Origin: Phoronis australis
Lineage: Eukaryota; Phoronida; Phoronidae
Assembly: GCA_002633005.1 (NCBI GenBank)
Contig: NMRA01000351.1
Location: 235,258 to 299,257 of the forward strand
Reading direction: 5' to 3'
Length of the DNA: 64,000 bases
Below are positions 13,901 through 28,900 of the stretch, one piece after another; the first letter of the stretch is position 1; every line of letters starts with the position of its first letter. The notes beneath the pieces were generated by a model. It was not told where the DNA came from, did not search any database, and worked only from the letters and a program-made list of their open reading frames with translations. The translations under genes were made by a program, and so were the position numbers.

Positions 13901-16900
13901 AAGTAAATGTGAAAACGCTTTGTCGGGCTGTTATTGCGTAAATGACACACTGCCACTTAGTGATCTAATAGATTCGCCGAATGATGCATATTGCTACGAG
14001 ATGGAGACTTGTCCTTCTACATCAACGTCCATTGTCACCACATCACCATGTAAGTTTTTACCTTAGATCACTTATATGTTATACGACGGAGCTTTGTTGC
14101 GGACAAAATCACAGAATCAGAATAGTGAAGATCATTTATTTCACAATTGTCGCTCCACGTTCCATAAGCTTGCAATCATTTACACGTAGCAAGGCTACCT
14201 TGTAGGGAAAAACGGACCGAACACAGTGGGATTACTCCGTGTTAAATTTTGCTATATATGGCTCGTGCATAAACTCGTTGATTAAAGTCATTGATTCGAA
14301 ACGGATAAAAAGATAATGAAACTTAGGCATTTTCTCAGGGAAGACATTCATGCAACCCCGCTGACCCTTAGCTCTACATGTTGATGAAAGTTTCACGGCG
14401 AGGTGACGAGCAGAACTAATCGCCCTGTGTGCAATTTTGAGGTGTGTCGAAGCTGATCACACAGTGGTGCTTAGCTGGTTTTTGACGATAGTCTTGTCAC
14501 TGCTAGCTGGCTGGCTACTGTGAGACAAAAGCATGTTTGAACTCGCAAGCAGAATTACAATTGCCCGGTCCCCCCCCTTGCCCTCTAAAGGGGGTTTTGA
14601 TACTCGGAAATTAATCAACGCCTGATCACCAATAGACGGCAAATCTTTACTTTGTACCGGGTCTAGTACACTAACCTCGTTTTGTTTGTATGACATACAT
14701 GTACATGTATAGCAACGAAACACTGGGGATCAGTATGCAACAGTATTTATGCCTTGTTACGTTTTTATCAAGCACGTGATATCATTTCTGAGGTATCTGA
14801 AAAACCGTGTCACGACCTCCTTGATGGCGATGCGTAAATGCGACTTTTCTGTTCGCCAAGTCTCTATTAAACGCTAGCCCATCTTATATCGATAAGTATG
14901 AAATTACTCTCACAGAGAGAGCTAAGATTGACGTCGTTGGCTGTGGTGCCTATTTTGTTGAGACAGTTCACTTTTTACGATTATCTCCCCAACTTTGAGT
15001 TGTCACGATGCTTCCAAGCTATGGTAACGGTAGGCTTTTATGACTGTTCGACATATCGTGTTTGAGCACCGTAACTATATACAACTAGTCCGTAATGAAA
15101 ACGTGTGCAAGGTCCGTTAGCAAACTGAATGTCTCTTTCAAATTACAACATAAAATTAATCTACTCAAAATGTGTTGGTGATAATGTTGTTTTTACAAGG
15201 CAGAAGACAGGGTCACTGGCAGACCTACCTTTTCAGTAAGGGGGTTTAGGATTCGTAGCGCCGAGAGGGTAGAGGTTCCGTGCAAGAATTTTTTGGTTTC
15301 TGTAGATGATTTCGTTTTCCTGGTTGTTGTTAAACTCCCTGAACCCCCCACCTCACCCCGGTAGATCCGCCTCTGAAGGTGGTCTGCTACCTCGTTCAAT
15401 TAGTGCAAACAGCTATTTCAGCCAAGAAAACATTGAGTCACGTTCAAATTGTTAATTGGACTTTCCTACAAAAAAGTGACTAACTAAGTGCTTTCCATAA
15501 CTGCCGATTAAAAGCTCATAGTTTGTGTCAGTGATAGAAAAACAAAGCGAGAATATCTACCTATGTGTCGCCGTATTTGTCTCTGGCGAACGCCACGTCT
15601 CTTTTGCAAAACCCAGGGCTACTCCAACTAAAACTACTGGATACTCTTCTCAAAGTGGTAATCAAGGATTTTTTAGTAGAAGGCTTAGCGGCCTGTTTCC
15701 CCGATAGCTGTTTCTCTAAACACACAAATTGTAGATTGGGCGAAGAAAACGGGATTGCTTGTCGACTCACGTTTAAACTTCTAAGGCGCTTATTTAACAA
15801 AAAGTGCAATCGTTCTACTTGCATCGTTGACCATTGTATGCGAGCGTTTCTATGACTTTGTGATTGAAACTTCGAAAAAACATAGACACTTCATACGGAT
15901 ACGTTGACATGTTGTCTTTGGCTTAAGTTTTTCTATGGTCACAGGAAGACGTGGCGAAGAAATGTCAAAGGAGTTAATTGAAAGTCTTCAAGGTGTGCCG
16001 ACAGTGCTTACGCACTACAACTAAAATCCGGAATCTGCATCACTTAAACATGCGCGCCAATTAATGGTTAATGGCGGCCTTAAAAAAATCCTGGGATACT
16101 GGTTTGGGTTACGTGACATTTGGCGTGTAACGATTAGGCGAACTTTCGCAGGCTATTTGAAATACTTCGTTTCAATGAATCCGTCACTTCTTTACAAGTG
16201 GTTGTCATTACAGTTCATCAAGTCAATTAAACCAACCATCTCATTTCAGTATAACGTGTGCCTAGCTGCTGCTTATAACCAGTTACCTCTTATTTCAGGC
16301 GTTGTTCCCGAAGATTGCACTATTCAGCTCGTTTGTGGACAGAACGCATCTGACGCTATAGCTGCTATCCACAATAGCACGTTGCAAATGTGTCAACACT
16401 ATTTTAACATGGGATGTTCCTGTAAGCCACCGTCTTATCTCGTCGGTGACAACGAGACTCAGATATGTGTTAAGGAGGATCCGTCGTGCATGTCAACTAC
16501 TACACCCATGTTGACATCCACCTCCATTTGTCCCGAGCCATTTGTGTACACAGACTGCATTTGCGAAAAGACATGCAATAACGTAAAATACGGCGACACC
16601 ATATGTCCGCAGCAGGGCTCTAGTGAATGCGAAGCCGGCTGTCAGTGCCCACCCGACATGGTGAAACAAAACGGAACCTGCATCAAAAAAGAGGCCTGCC
16701 CCTGCTACTACGGTGGCAAGTGGTATGCTGTAAGTATTTTGCACATTTTTCATTTATGAAATTACCGTTTCGTGCGTAATCACGTTGAATCGGTCAGTTC
16801 TAGTCAACATTGTACATTAAGGCACATTACACAGACTTGGTCGAGCATGGGCAGTGGTCTCAATTCTCCCACAAGACGCGCATGCATTTTACTAAAGTCA

Positions 16901-19900
16901 TATAATTTAAAAGGAATGTGGTGTGCACTTTATGCCTTTGGTTGTTTCTGGATGCAAACATTTTCCTTCCACTGCGATTGCGGCCATATTAAAAATTAAC
17001 GTTGACATTTTGTTGAGATATGGAACGCGCTCCGTAGACGGAAGACACTCTAAAGTAAAGCTAGTGATGTCACGCGCTTTTTGTGATGCAGGTCGATGTA
17101 TCTCGAAGACTCACATGGTCTCACTTTTCGTAGTATAGTATGTATCTACAGAATTTCAAAACATCTGTTATAGCTCGAGCAATGCAGCGCACAGAGACCT
17201 TTAAAGGAGAATGCCACCCAAAAAACAACCCATTTTGTATCAATTTAGATCGAGTAGTTCTACTCGATAACGGCAGGAGCGGTTACGTTACCTGACACCT
17301 GACGGCAGACGGAGGTGTTGAAATTATCCAATGACGTAATTGGTGTCACACTCAGTCTGTTCAACAGTACACAACACGGGTTGGTGGTGTCAGTTTATCG
17401 CTTGAATTCATCGTTTAACACCAATAAATCATCAAACTTCGATTTAAAACCCTTAAAAATACACCGCGTTCTTATAAAAACGAGTTTGGGGTCTGTTCGG
17501 AGATAAATTCGAAGTATTCTTCCGTGGAATACAAACAGGAGAACCTAGAGTTGTGTTGTTTATATTTGTGATTTTTTAGTTCAAAGCACACAAAACGCTT
17601 GTTATCCCGGCCAGTGGCTCGGAAACCGATCAGGCCCGTCGCGGCCGCCGGAATGGCACGAACATAAACCAGCTTGAGTTTGAAACTAAACCTCCAATCA
17701 CGAAAAGACTATGATACTGAGCCAAAGAAATAATGTGCACGTAATTATTTATGTGAATTAGCCACGAAACTGAAAATCTCTTGTCAGGGTCGCCTGTCGG
17801 GTTTCCCCTCCACAGACCAGGCAAAGGTTGTAAAGTAACAATGATTTGCATAATGTATTTGTATTTCTAAATAAAGATTCCCCTAACATATGAAACATGT
17901 AATAGTATACAAAATCGAGTTATTGTTTCACAACAGCTTTCTGTCAGCAAACACTGAATTAGCATACGCTCACTCGGCATTAGTGCCCGGTGAATTACCT
18001 TTTTTGCCCGCCGGCATCAAAAGCCGGTAATGCAGTGGTTTATTCATTGCTGGCTTCTCAAAACATTCGTCAGCACTCACGAGCACTACAAGGCATTACA
18101 AATTGTATCTAATGAGACAGACTTTTTTCAGTTTCATACAAGCATTGGTTAGGATCATTTTAGGATGAGAATAATTCATTTTGAAACAGAACGCGGAATA
18201 ATAAACGTCTACCTGGCAACTCGCCCGGCGCCAATCCCGCCAGTTAGTCAAGAGCTCATCCGACGAAGACTTCACGGGTAGGATCGTTAGGTTTCACAGG
18301 CTATCAGTTCTGACCGGAATACACTGATCAAGAAATACTAGAGAGGCGCCGTGAACATGCCGCTAGGCAACGGAACTTATGGATAGTTCTTTGGTAAGCC
18401 GGAATTCGTCAGAGAAATCACTGTCGACGAAATGCCGGCCGCAGACACGGAGATGTTTCACGGCCTCATACTTGCTATTAACAGCATGCCTTTCATTCTT
18501 CACTACCGCGAGCCACTTCCTAAGCATTTCGGGCTCTCGATTAAGTCGAAATACGATATACCCACTTTCTTCGCAGCTTCATAGTTCGGACAAGCGGGAA
18601 CCGATGCACTGCAATACAGCGGCATTTTCTCTGCAAACGAACCACTGACGTCGCTGCTTCGCTTCTCACCTTCCTCACAGGTTAACGCGATACCTCTCGG
18701 AAGGTGAGGTCGACCGTATATAAGGCGCTGTGGATATAGACCGATTAAGACGGTAAAAAAGACTAATTAAAACGGGTGGCATTCTCCTTTAAGTAGTGTT
18801 TTCTGACGTTTTGTGAAGTTAAGATAACTAAATTCTTCTCTTAACATGTTACTGACGCTGCAGTTGTGATTCTCTTGTAGGACTTATTCAAAAGCATATT
18901 TGAACCTATCCGAGCGTTGTACACAATTATTTGAGACAGTCGTACTAGTTTTCAACATATTGCCATGATGGTTTGCAAAGGCGCTGAAACAGACCACATG
19001 GAACAAACTTGTGACTTAAAAACAACAAAAATTGTAACGTAAACGTCTTATAAAGGGTCACTAAATTAAATAAGACACACATACATGTTCGATGTTTGGG
19101 GACCTCTACACAGACTGGGGTAAGGGAGGAGAGTTTTGCGCAAGTGTTTTCGCGTCTAGATATTGTTTGTCAAGTATTAAGGCTATGTAGAACCATGCAG
19201 CAACAATTCATCACTAATATAGAGTTCAACTCAAGGACAGTTTTGCAACAATTCATCACTAATATAGAGTTCAACTCAAGGACAGTATTGCAATAATTCA
19301 TCACTAACATAGAGTTCAACTCAAGGACAGTATTGCAACAATTCATCACTAATATGTAGAGTTCAACTCAACGACAGTATTACAACAATTCATCACTAAT
19401 ATAGAGTTCAACTCAAGGACAGTAATGCAACAATTCATCACTAATATAGAGTTCAACTCAAGGACTGTATTTTCTGAGACCAAAAAGTTGAATTTTTTAG
19501 GTGACTTAGTAATAATCTGCCATAGATTGGGTCACGTGCCCATGTAGAAAAAATAACAAAAACGAAAGGTACATTCACGGACTTTTCTGAAACCACCTCC
19601 GACTCCCTACCCTCGACCTGCTTGATACACGACACCCTCGACCCACAGCCCCCTCGACCCACAGCCCCCTCAAACTAAGATCCACAACCCCCTCGAGCCA
19701 CCACTTACAATACCCAAAGCCGAGTTCACCTCGTCATGTTATCGACTGACGTTCGGCTTCGCTGGGTCTGGCTGGTATGTAGAACACAGTGCGTATTTTT
19801 GCAATTAAGGAATTAAATCCGACAGGTTTCAAATCAAAAAAAAGAAAAAAAAATACAACGCGACTAAGTCAAATCAAATACCCACTGTACCAATGTTACA

Positions 19901-22900
19901 AATGTGCTATCCGGTAGAGTATAATCGTCTCGTCGGCTCTTCAGTGAAAGACAGATTCAGGATATTTTTGCGAGAGTAGGCCTACGAGGTACCCGCGAGT
20001 CCATAATTTCTTTAGTAGTAAGAGTTTTGAAAAACAAAATTGTTAAGTAAAAAACATCTCAAAGTTACATGGAGTATATTGTAAACAAGGATACGTCAGA
20101 AAGCAAATGAAAATGTGAAATTGTGTGTGTACATGTTAACGTACTGTCTATCTAGAACAGGGTCATTGGTAGTCTCTCGTGGAACAATTTCCGTGACAGA
20201 GATAGCACAATCCACAATTTCAGATCATGTTCTTACTCCTCTTAGCCTTGAGCCAGAGTAGATTCCTGTAGTAACATTTTATGGCAAAGTCACTCTGGAA
20301 CGTAATAAGATTATGAAACTTGTAAAAAGCCCAAAGACACCTCTTTTGCCGCAGGTCGTGGGTCGTGGGGGTTGTGGATCGAGGGGGGTCGTGGGTCATG
20401 GGTCGAGGGTCTCATGAGCCGAGTGGTGTGAGTGTCGAGGATGTGTTAGAATAATCTTATATTTACAGCAAAACAACTGTGTCAATAAAATGGACCATAT
20501 TATGTTTGATGTAAATGTTCGGAATACATTCTAAAATGTGCTTGTAGAGTTCTCCATGTTTTCTTTTTTATGAGCATTATTTTTGGTCCGATGCTATACG
20601 TAATCAAATTTATACATTTACGTAGGGTCTGCCTCACCTTAAGGATATTCAATAAATTTACATTATTTTGAAACTGTTACGCCAAATTCATCGAGGACTT
20701 GCTGCTACAAATATGACATTTTGGAAAGTATCTCAGTCTTTTGTTACGTAATGCTACATCACATTCTTCGCGTTTCAGTATGGTGAAACAGTACTGGTTA
20801 GCGAAGAGCAATGTCTGTATGCTATTTGCACATCGTGCGGAATGGTTATGAAGGTCAACGAAACCGAATGCAAACGTAAGTAACAGAAAAAGTGTTACAG
20901 CAGAAAATCACCAGCTTGAGTCGAACGTGTGTAGCGCGAACGCATGCAGTTGCGTGGAAGAAAATTAGGTAGAATAGATACTGACATTGCGCTCTATGGG
21001 GACACCGTGATAAAATGTAGATTTCCCATAAAGAAGCTTTCGCATACACCTAACTATTCTCATGTACAGTAGGAACTTAACAACAATGCTATTTGCATAT
21101 CTTTTACGCTAAACAAAGTGCAGCTGTATTCATTGATAACTTGTAAATGTGAAAACAAAAAAGCCTGCAGTTAGGTGACCTTTGCACTTGTGGCGTACTT
21201 AGGGGGATCACATATCCTGGATCGTGCAGCGTTTTTCTCCAAAACTACGTCACGATACTTACTGGAGACGGTTGAGTGATTTACGGCGGATCATTCTCGA
21301 CATAAAACTAGTTCTTCAAAACATTTGGCAGTTTTTAACGTACTTCATATGGTGTGTTGCCATCTAATTTGACCAGGTATGCAGAGAGACAAGGAATTAG
21401 CGTGCAAGTCACAAATATTATGTAATTGGAAAAAAAACATCCAATGATAACAAAATTTTGTCACCCGCACGGGGTCACCCGCACGGGGTCACCCGCACGG
21501 GGTCATCCGCACGGGGTCACCCGCACGGGGTCACCCGCACGGGGTTATTCGAAAACATAACTTTGCCTTCATCCATCAAATGTCGGCTTCGCCGGACAGT
21601 CAGTGGCGAGATAATAGGTGATTATTAATAATCTGCAACTGTAATGGCTTTAGGGCTTTCATTGAAATTACTGAAAAACGTGTTTTTGTAGTAAATGGTC
21701 ACTAACAATATAAATATTGACCCTGGTATGGACGACAATACAGTATTGTTATTTTACATTGCGCTCCAAACTGAATTGCGAGATTCTCAAGAAGAAAATG
21801 TTTTTGTGACCACCCTGAGTATGTTGGGAATGAAATGGTTCCAAAATTTTGATTACATACCGGAAAACTTTATAAATACATTTGTTTTAACAACCAGGCT
21901 TTAATCTCCCGTCCAAGTACAAGGAGACCAACGTGAATTGAACGGTTTACTCTGCTTATTTCAAAATACAAGATTTTGAACAAAACCGTGGACGCTTATA
22001 TTGAAGCGATCATATATGACGCAATTTTATCATGCTCATTCACCGTGGTTCGCTTTTTGTTACAAAACACTAGCGTACACATGTAGCCAGGCGGGGGACT
22101 TAAATGCACGTGACATTGTTGCCGACCGGGGTGGGTGCTTGAAATGAGTGGCCACCCGGGAACTCTTTGACATGAAGTACGGGCCAAACTCAAACTTGAA
22201 ATGATCAAAAAGCGGACAATCGCTGCACAAATGAAAAGTTTATATTGAGTCGACGTTTCGTCTATTCCTTAGACATCATCAGGTTATTAACAATTAGACA
22301 TCAAGTGTCGACATACCAGTTGGGTTACATCCATGTAGTGAAGTGAGTGTAGCAAGAAATACGTGTACATGGAATTATAGTAAATAGGTTATCGCCATAC
22401 ACTGTAGCTCTAGGGTCACTGAGCTCTGCACGTTATTCATAGAACCAGAAGCATGCTGGTCCTGAATGGCCCATGACTCTGTAATGTACAGTAATTCCTT
22501 TATAGGTTCTTTACAGATAATACTGACTGAATCGGCTTGATATTTGTTGCTAACATCGTTGCTTTTATCTGATTTTTTTATTTGTACGGCGATTGTCCGT
22601 TTTTTTATCCTTCTGTGGCCAAAAAACTGATATAATTAAAATTGAAATGGTTTAGATAATAGGAGCATTTTGACAACGAATAAGGAGGCCCATGGCATGG
22701 GTGTCCCAATCCCGTGGAGTCCCTTTAGAGCCAACTGGAAGACATCGAGCACTTAATTACATATACAGGTTAATTCTATAGGAAACGTTTGTAAATATAC
22801 AACATTATAAATCTTCTCTCATAAAAGTTAAACCTAAATGCAAATTTTAATGTATTTCCCGTAAATGGCTTCGGCCCACGTTACAAATATATAATATATA

Positions 22901-25900
22901 GAGAATAATAAACAGAGAGTACACGATACATAAACCAATTTACTAATTTACATCAAGAAACTCATTTCGACGTTTCTCAGCATTAATTAAATGTTGAGCA
23001 TTTTTTATTTTAATCATGGGCCTGAGGGAGTTATGTTACTACTGTTTAATCCACCCTATCGAATCTAGGTAAAAGCTGTATGCGCAAATCAGAATATAAT
23101 TTACATTCAAGAAAAATTTGTATCTCTGATTCTTTCTTTCCACTATTGCAGCAGGGATATGTTCTGTCCTCTCTATCAAGCCCAATAAATCTTCCCTTAA
23201 CTATCGTTAAAGAATGAGCCGAACATCTAAATCTTGTGAGGACTGCTGAAAATGAACTGTTTTATAAGCATATTATATTTTTCAATAACAAAACATTTTT
23301 ATAATTTTATTAATATATAAAAATTGGGAAGACATATTGTTGCACCAATCCTAGATATCAAGGCCACACCATCGCTGCAGACATTCACATATAAATGAGA
23401 CAGCATCGCCTACGCATTGTTGCGTCTAAACAATCCCAAGTCCACACATGTACGTAAACAACAGACGTTTAGAGCCCAGCAACACTTATTTACGGTTCAG
23501 CCTATTCATATTGCTCATTATACCATACGCTAACATAGCGATGGCTTGGCATTTTGACGATCTTTAACCGGTATTTGACGTTTCTCACACCTCTCACTGC
23601 AACGTTTGAAGCATGTATGTCCCATTCGCAATAAAAAACGTTCAAAATAGAGTGTGCACTATTCCAATGTCTTGTACAGGATGAAATCCCCAAATCTCAG
23701 GACCATGGAGCATAATCGGTAATACTTTTGCATTAAACAATTTTAACCACACTTGCACAGGATCGTCAGAGTATTTTGTCCCGTGTTTTGCTGCTTTATC
23801 AGCTAATGTTTTCTGCGCATTTGTAAACACAGCCTTTGGGGTAAATTTGATTCCTTAATAGTTATACTCTGAAGTCGTTGGCACAATTTCCCAAAATAAT
23901 TTACACTTTTCATGGTTTCTTAAGTTTCCCCCTTTACGAAAGACTATATTTTTGTTTTTGGCATATTCACATGAAGCTTCCATTTATTACAAAATTCTTC
24001 TAATTTTGAAATTTATCTTTGCATAGCAATAGCGGTTTCGGCAACGAGAACCAAGTCATCGGCAAACAACAGGAAATATAAGACCAATATTTACACTCGA
24101 GCCTTGTTCACTTTCTAAATTTCTTTCCATATCACTTACAAACAAGGAGAACAGAAAGGGAAACAACTGACACCCTTGTCTTACACCCGTCGTGCACTGG
24201 AAGAAATAGGTTACATAGCCTTCCCCATTCAGCAAGACGCAAGACTTCACATTTTCATACACGCTTTTAATATTTTTTACATTTACATTTTAGCATATAT
24301 GCCAAAACTTGACATTCTGTACCGTCTCGCCAGACTCACTCAATAGAATCGGGCCTCTAAGATCAATAGATATTTGTTAATAAGAGTATCCAGACTAAAC
24401 ATGTTATCTCAGTGGAGTACCCCTTCCTGAAGCCAGCTTGAGCCTCACACAGAGTATAGTTTCCATCTTCCCAAGAATGGAGAAAACATCCGGGCGAAAA
24501 CATTGCCTGCCAGTCATAACAACGTGATCCCTCTCGTCATCTGGCTCATTCTTATTTTCAGATTTGAACACAGGGATTATACTACCTGAATTCCATTGAG
24601 TCCGGTAGTTCACTATACCAAATTTTTTTATTATACAGACAATCAAGCAATTCTTTAAATGTGGGTGTTGCGAACTTGAAAAACACATAATATCATCATC
24701 CTCTGCAGCTTCACCCAATTTCATATCAATTATCGATTAATCTTCTTCATCAACAGTTATAATGCAATCAAACGCTAACTGATCCCCCTTATTATGTAAC
24801 GTTTCTTCCGACTTATAGCAAATGTATATATTTTTCGACATAACTAAAAAGGTGGGTTGGTGTCACATTTTCGAGTTGCTTTCAAGCCTGACCTGTGTAG
24901 ATTCAGTGATCTTTAAGTGTAACTAGTACTACCTGATTGACTTTTTAAGGTCCGTGCGAGCCGCCTTTCGAGTGGAACTCGTGTACGTGTAACAACACGT
25001 GCGAAGACGATATTTACAGTTGTAGCCCGACCACCTGCAAACCAGGCTGCTCTTGCCCACACGGTTTTGTGAGGAATGGCACTGAATGCGTACAAGAGCT
25101 GTGTACGTATACGTTTATTAGTTAGCCGTCAGTTGGCCAGGTTGTGCATCAAAGCATCATGGCGAACATTCGCTATTCTTAGTCACTTGGAATGTACAAT
25201 CACTGTTTCAGTTTCAGCACATTTGCAAATCGTCGATAAACTAACCCTAAAAGTAACAAGAGCTCTGTTTAAGAGATGCAAAGTACCAGTGTGCAGTGAA
25301 AGTCATTAATTGTTTTAAGAAATACATGCAAGAAGGCCGTGTTTGGGCTATCGCTTGTATGCCCATCATTCTTTCGGTCTGCCAGCTGACACTTGTCATC
25401 CGAAACGGTGTGGATAGATTTGGAAACCTTCCGGAAATGGTTGGCAAATTAATAGACGATTATATTACGAGAAAAACATGTTTCTACTACCATGCATCGG
25501 TTGCTTTTTAATACCAAAAATCGATTGCAAGCTGTGCGTTACCACTCTCAGTGTCTGCACGCCCTAAAGCGAAAGTTGAACATTTTAGCATTTGAAAACA
25601 CCTTTTGTACAATAGCGTGGTTAGGAGGCAACCGTGAGGCCTTGATGCATATTTGCATATACTGCTCTTTTATGGTTTGTACGTTATTTAAAACAAAATG
25701 TGACATCAGAATCTTGTGGCATGAAAACGCTTGCACAATTCAATATTCTGGTGACAAAGTGGTAACAGTGGCTAGCGAGTAAGAAGAGCGAGTGCTCGAA
25801 TTACGATCAGATCTGCATTATTTTACAAAGAGTATGAAATGGAATTGAAATCCGTAATTGTATCCCTATGTGATGGGTACACTGAGAATCGCTACACTTT

Positions 25901-28900
25901 TTGTTATGGTGCTGGAAGATAACCATGTTTGTAGTGCACTCACTACGAAAGCCCCTGTTTGTTAATATTATGTATGATTACGAAAACAAAATTAGCTTGG
26001 TTGTAGTTTTTGCGAAACTGTGCCTCTGTCGCAATACAAAATGTTATTATTCAACGAAAATTTCGTTCTGTTAGGTAACAATGCGATATTTTGTTTACGG
26101 TACAACACTGAGTGAGTTGCTAGATATTGTTTAATTTTAGTTTGCAGACACTGTATACACAACGGCACCAGGTATAACCACGGCCAAGAGTGGATGGTCT
26201 CGGAGTGCGAGAAGTGCAAATGTACCAATTATCACGTGACCTGTGGAGAAGTCTGTACAAAGCAATGCGCCGAGGTATATCATGCAAAAGCGGTGGAAAT
26301 CATTTCATTTCATTTCAATTAAAACAAAGCAAGTGAATGTCGTTTAGAACATTTGTCTGCTTTACATGTGTACTGCAGTTTGTCTGCTTTACTTTTCACT
26401 GCAGTTTGTCTGCTTTACATGTACACTGAAGTTTGTCTGCTTTACATGTACACTGCAGTTTAAATCATGAATAACCGTGAAGTATTTAAGAAAATTTGAA
26501 TGAAGCGGTGTGTGTACCCAAAATATCACCAGTTCCTATCACAGCCATGCATCCACAGAAGAAGATTTTCTGTGATCTTCCAAACTAAATTAAAACATTT
26601 GGCGACCGCCATTATGTGAAACGGGAAGTCCTAGGTGTTGGTCGCATTACCTAAACAGTTCTCACTTTAACTCTAGATGTCGCTCTTATAGTTTAATGAT
26701 GTCAGAGATTGCCCTCGGAGTTTGGTATAGACATCACTTACTCACAACAATTCCTTGGGTCTATTCTTTTGTTTTGTCTTTTCAGCATGAAAAGCTCGTG
26801 AATGATGCCTTTGACGACGGACGTTGCTGTCAGTGCGTCGATAAAAATGCTTGCGAATACCCTCCAGGATCTGGTAATTACTATGATGTAAGTGGGGCGT
26901 ACAATTTCTTCTAGTGGTCAACTCTGACAGTTGGAATTTAGAAACGTGATCTCGAAGAAACATTCTCCTTATAGTCTGCTCTTGTAATAAGCGCAGGTTT
27001 CACGAAGCGGCGAATATTAGGGAGTTTTTGCCATGACCCAAATTTTAGTTACAATGGTGTACCTCGACCCCGTAATGGTATATTCAGACTTGTTCCATGT
27101 TTCAACAGTAGGTGCGGGAGATGTCACGAGCTCAGACGAAACTAGAAAATTTTACACAGGACAGAATGTGTTTTGGATTGTGGATGAATGAATTCAAATA
27201 ATACGATAGCTTTATCGTATGTTTGCGCTGTTCAACAGCGAATAAAAAGACAATTCCCTATGCCGACTAAGTGAACAATTAGAAGTGGGCTGAAAGTGTT
27301 CGTTAAGCATGTTATTACGTATTAAACTAAGATAGATTACAAGTCAAAGAGAAAAATTGTTTTATGTTTTATAAAGCTTGCAATTTCGTTATTTTCTTAA
27401 ACTTGAACTAATTCAGCCTGTCTCAAAAGTAATACATGTACACCAAACAGCATTTAGATTACCTACTTAAAGATTTGTTCAGATATTTTATCCTTTCTCA
27501 TCATATACGGCCTGACTGTTATTACACGTGTTTGCACAAATTGTTAGCTTTTGCTTTTTCGTGGCAGCCTGATACGGAATGGCATTACAGCGACTGCGTT
27601 TACGTCAAATGCGGTGTAAACGGCTCGCTGTTTGTCACCAATCAAACTTGCTGTCCGTGCCGAGAAGACGAAATAGCTATGGACGTTCCTGGCGCCTGCT
27701 GTCCTTACTGCGTGCGGAACGAGAACTACACGTATGCTCCATCTGTGGCCACCACACCATTCACACCACAAGCACCTGTCTGTGTCTATGGCAACAAAAC
27801 ATACCAGGTAAGTACTTGCACTAAGTACATTAATAGAGTTGGCTATTTGTGGAAACGATGTAAGAGCTTGTCATTAGTTAATGAAAATAATAACAGCAGC
27901 TATCCTGGATGACGTCAGTGCCGGATTATCCGTTAGGATGACTAAAGTGCAGCTCACGGCTGGCTCCCGTACAAACTTGGGTTCTCTTCCAAACTTTTGT
28001 CAGCCAGTAAAGAAGAATACTGTGGCATTCCTAAGTTCCATCAGTGCTTAACAGTGTCAACCGAGATTCATTCGGACGAGCGGGAAAGGGTGGAACTGAA
28101 AGACTGTGTTGACCAGACAACGCACTGTCTGCTAGGCACCGCTCCGATTACAGCGTTCATGTGCCTCGAAAACCCTCAGTCGGCCAGCAGGTGAATTTTT
28201 AAAAGGACATTTTCTGAAGCTGCAACTATGCCCCTTAAGATCATTCAAATTAAATGACTCGCTTCAAAGGGTCATGCTTGTTATCATTGTAAACACGTTG
28301 TTGTAAGAGTAGTCTGGAATGCAATTTTAGGTAAATTGAATATATATCTTGTAGATTAATGAAGCTTGGACGCCAGATAACACCAGCTGTTATGAGTGCA
28401 AGTGTACTGAGGACGCCGGTATTATTTGTAGAGACCAGCGAAACTCGTGTGATCTAACTTGCGAGGTAAGCCCTTTGTATCAATATTAATTATGCGTAAC
28501 TTCACATCTCGCATATTTGCGCCTAGCCTTTGTCGATTAGTCCCCAGTAGCGCGATTTGTGGTAGCGACAGATTGGCGATTCTGTCATTTGTATTCCGAT
28601 GTGACTGGTGCAGGTATCATTTCATTTTTGCAATGGCGTTAATCAATAGTTTTGTTAGCGCCGCAATGAAGCGTTTATTTTTTTCATATTTGAAATAAGA
28701 ACTGGGCCAGCACTAAGCGCATGTGCGTTACAAATTTAATTTTCTGATCAATGGGCGTTTTTCTTCTGCCTTTTAAACATTAAGTATTTTCACGTATTTC
28801 AAATTACGTTCCAATTATCAAAGATCACAATTCATAAAAGATTTTTTCCATCGCGCATGTAACAAACCAGAAATGATTTTGTTTTTGTTGTATCCAAGGA

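Noticed and set aside
21460-21543. Possible CRISPR-like array
   Set aside because: Units are directly adjacent with no spacers; it is a minisatellite in an animal genome.
22240-22290. Repeat-like phrase gacgtttcgtctattcctta
   Set aside because: It resembles a motif common in invertebrate repeats, but I could not find borders, a second copy or coding sequence.
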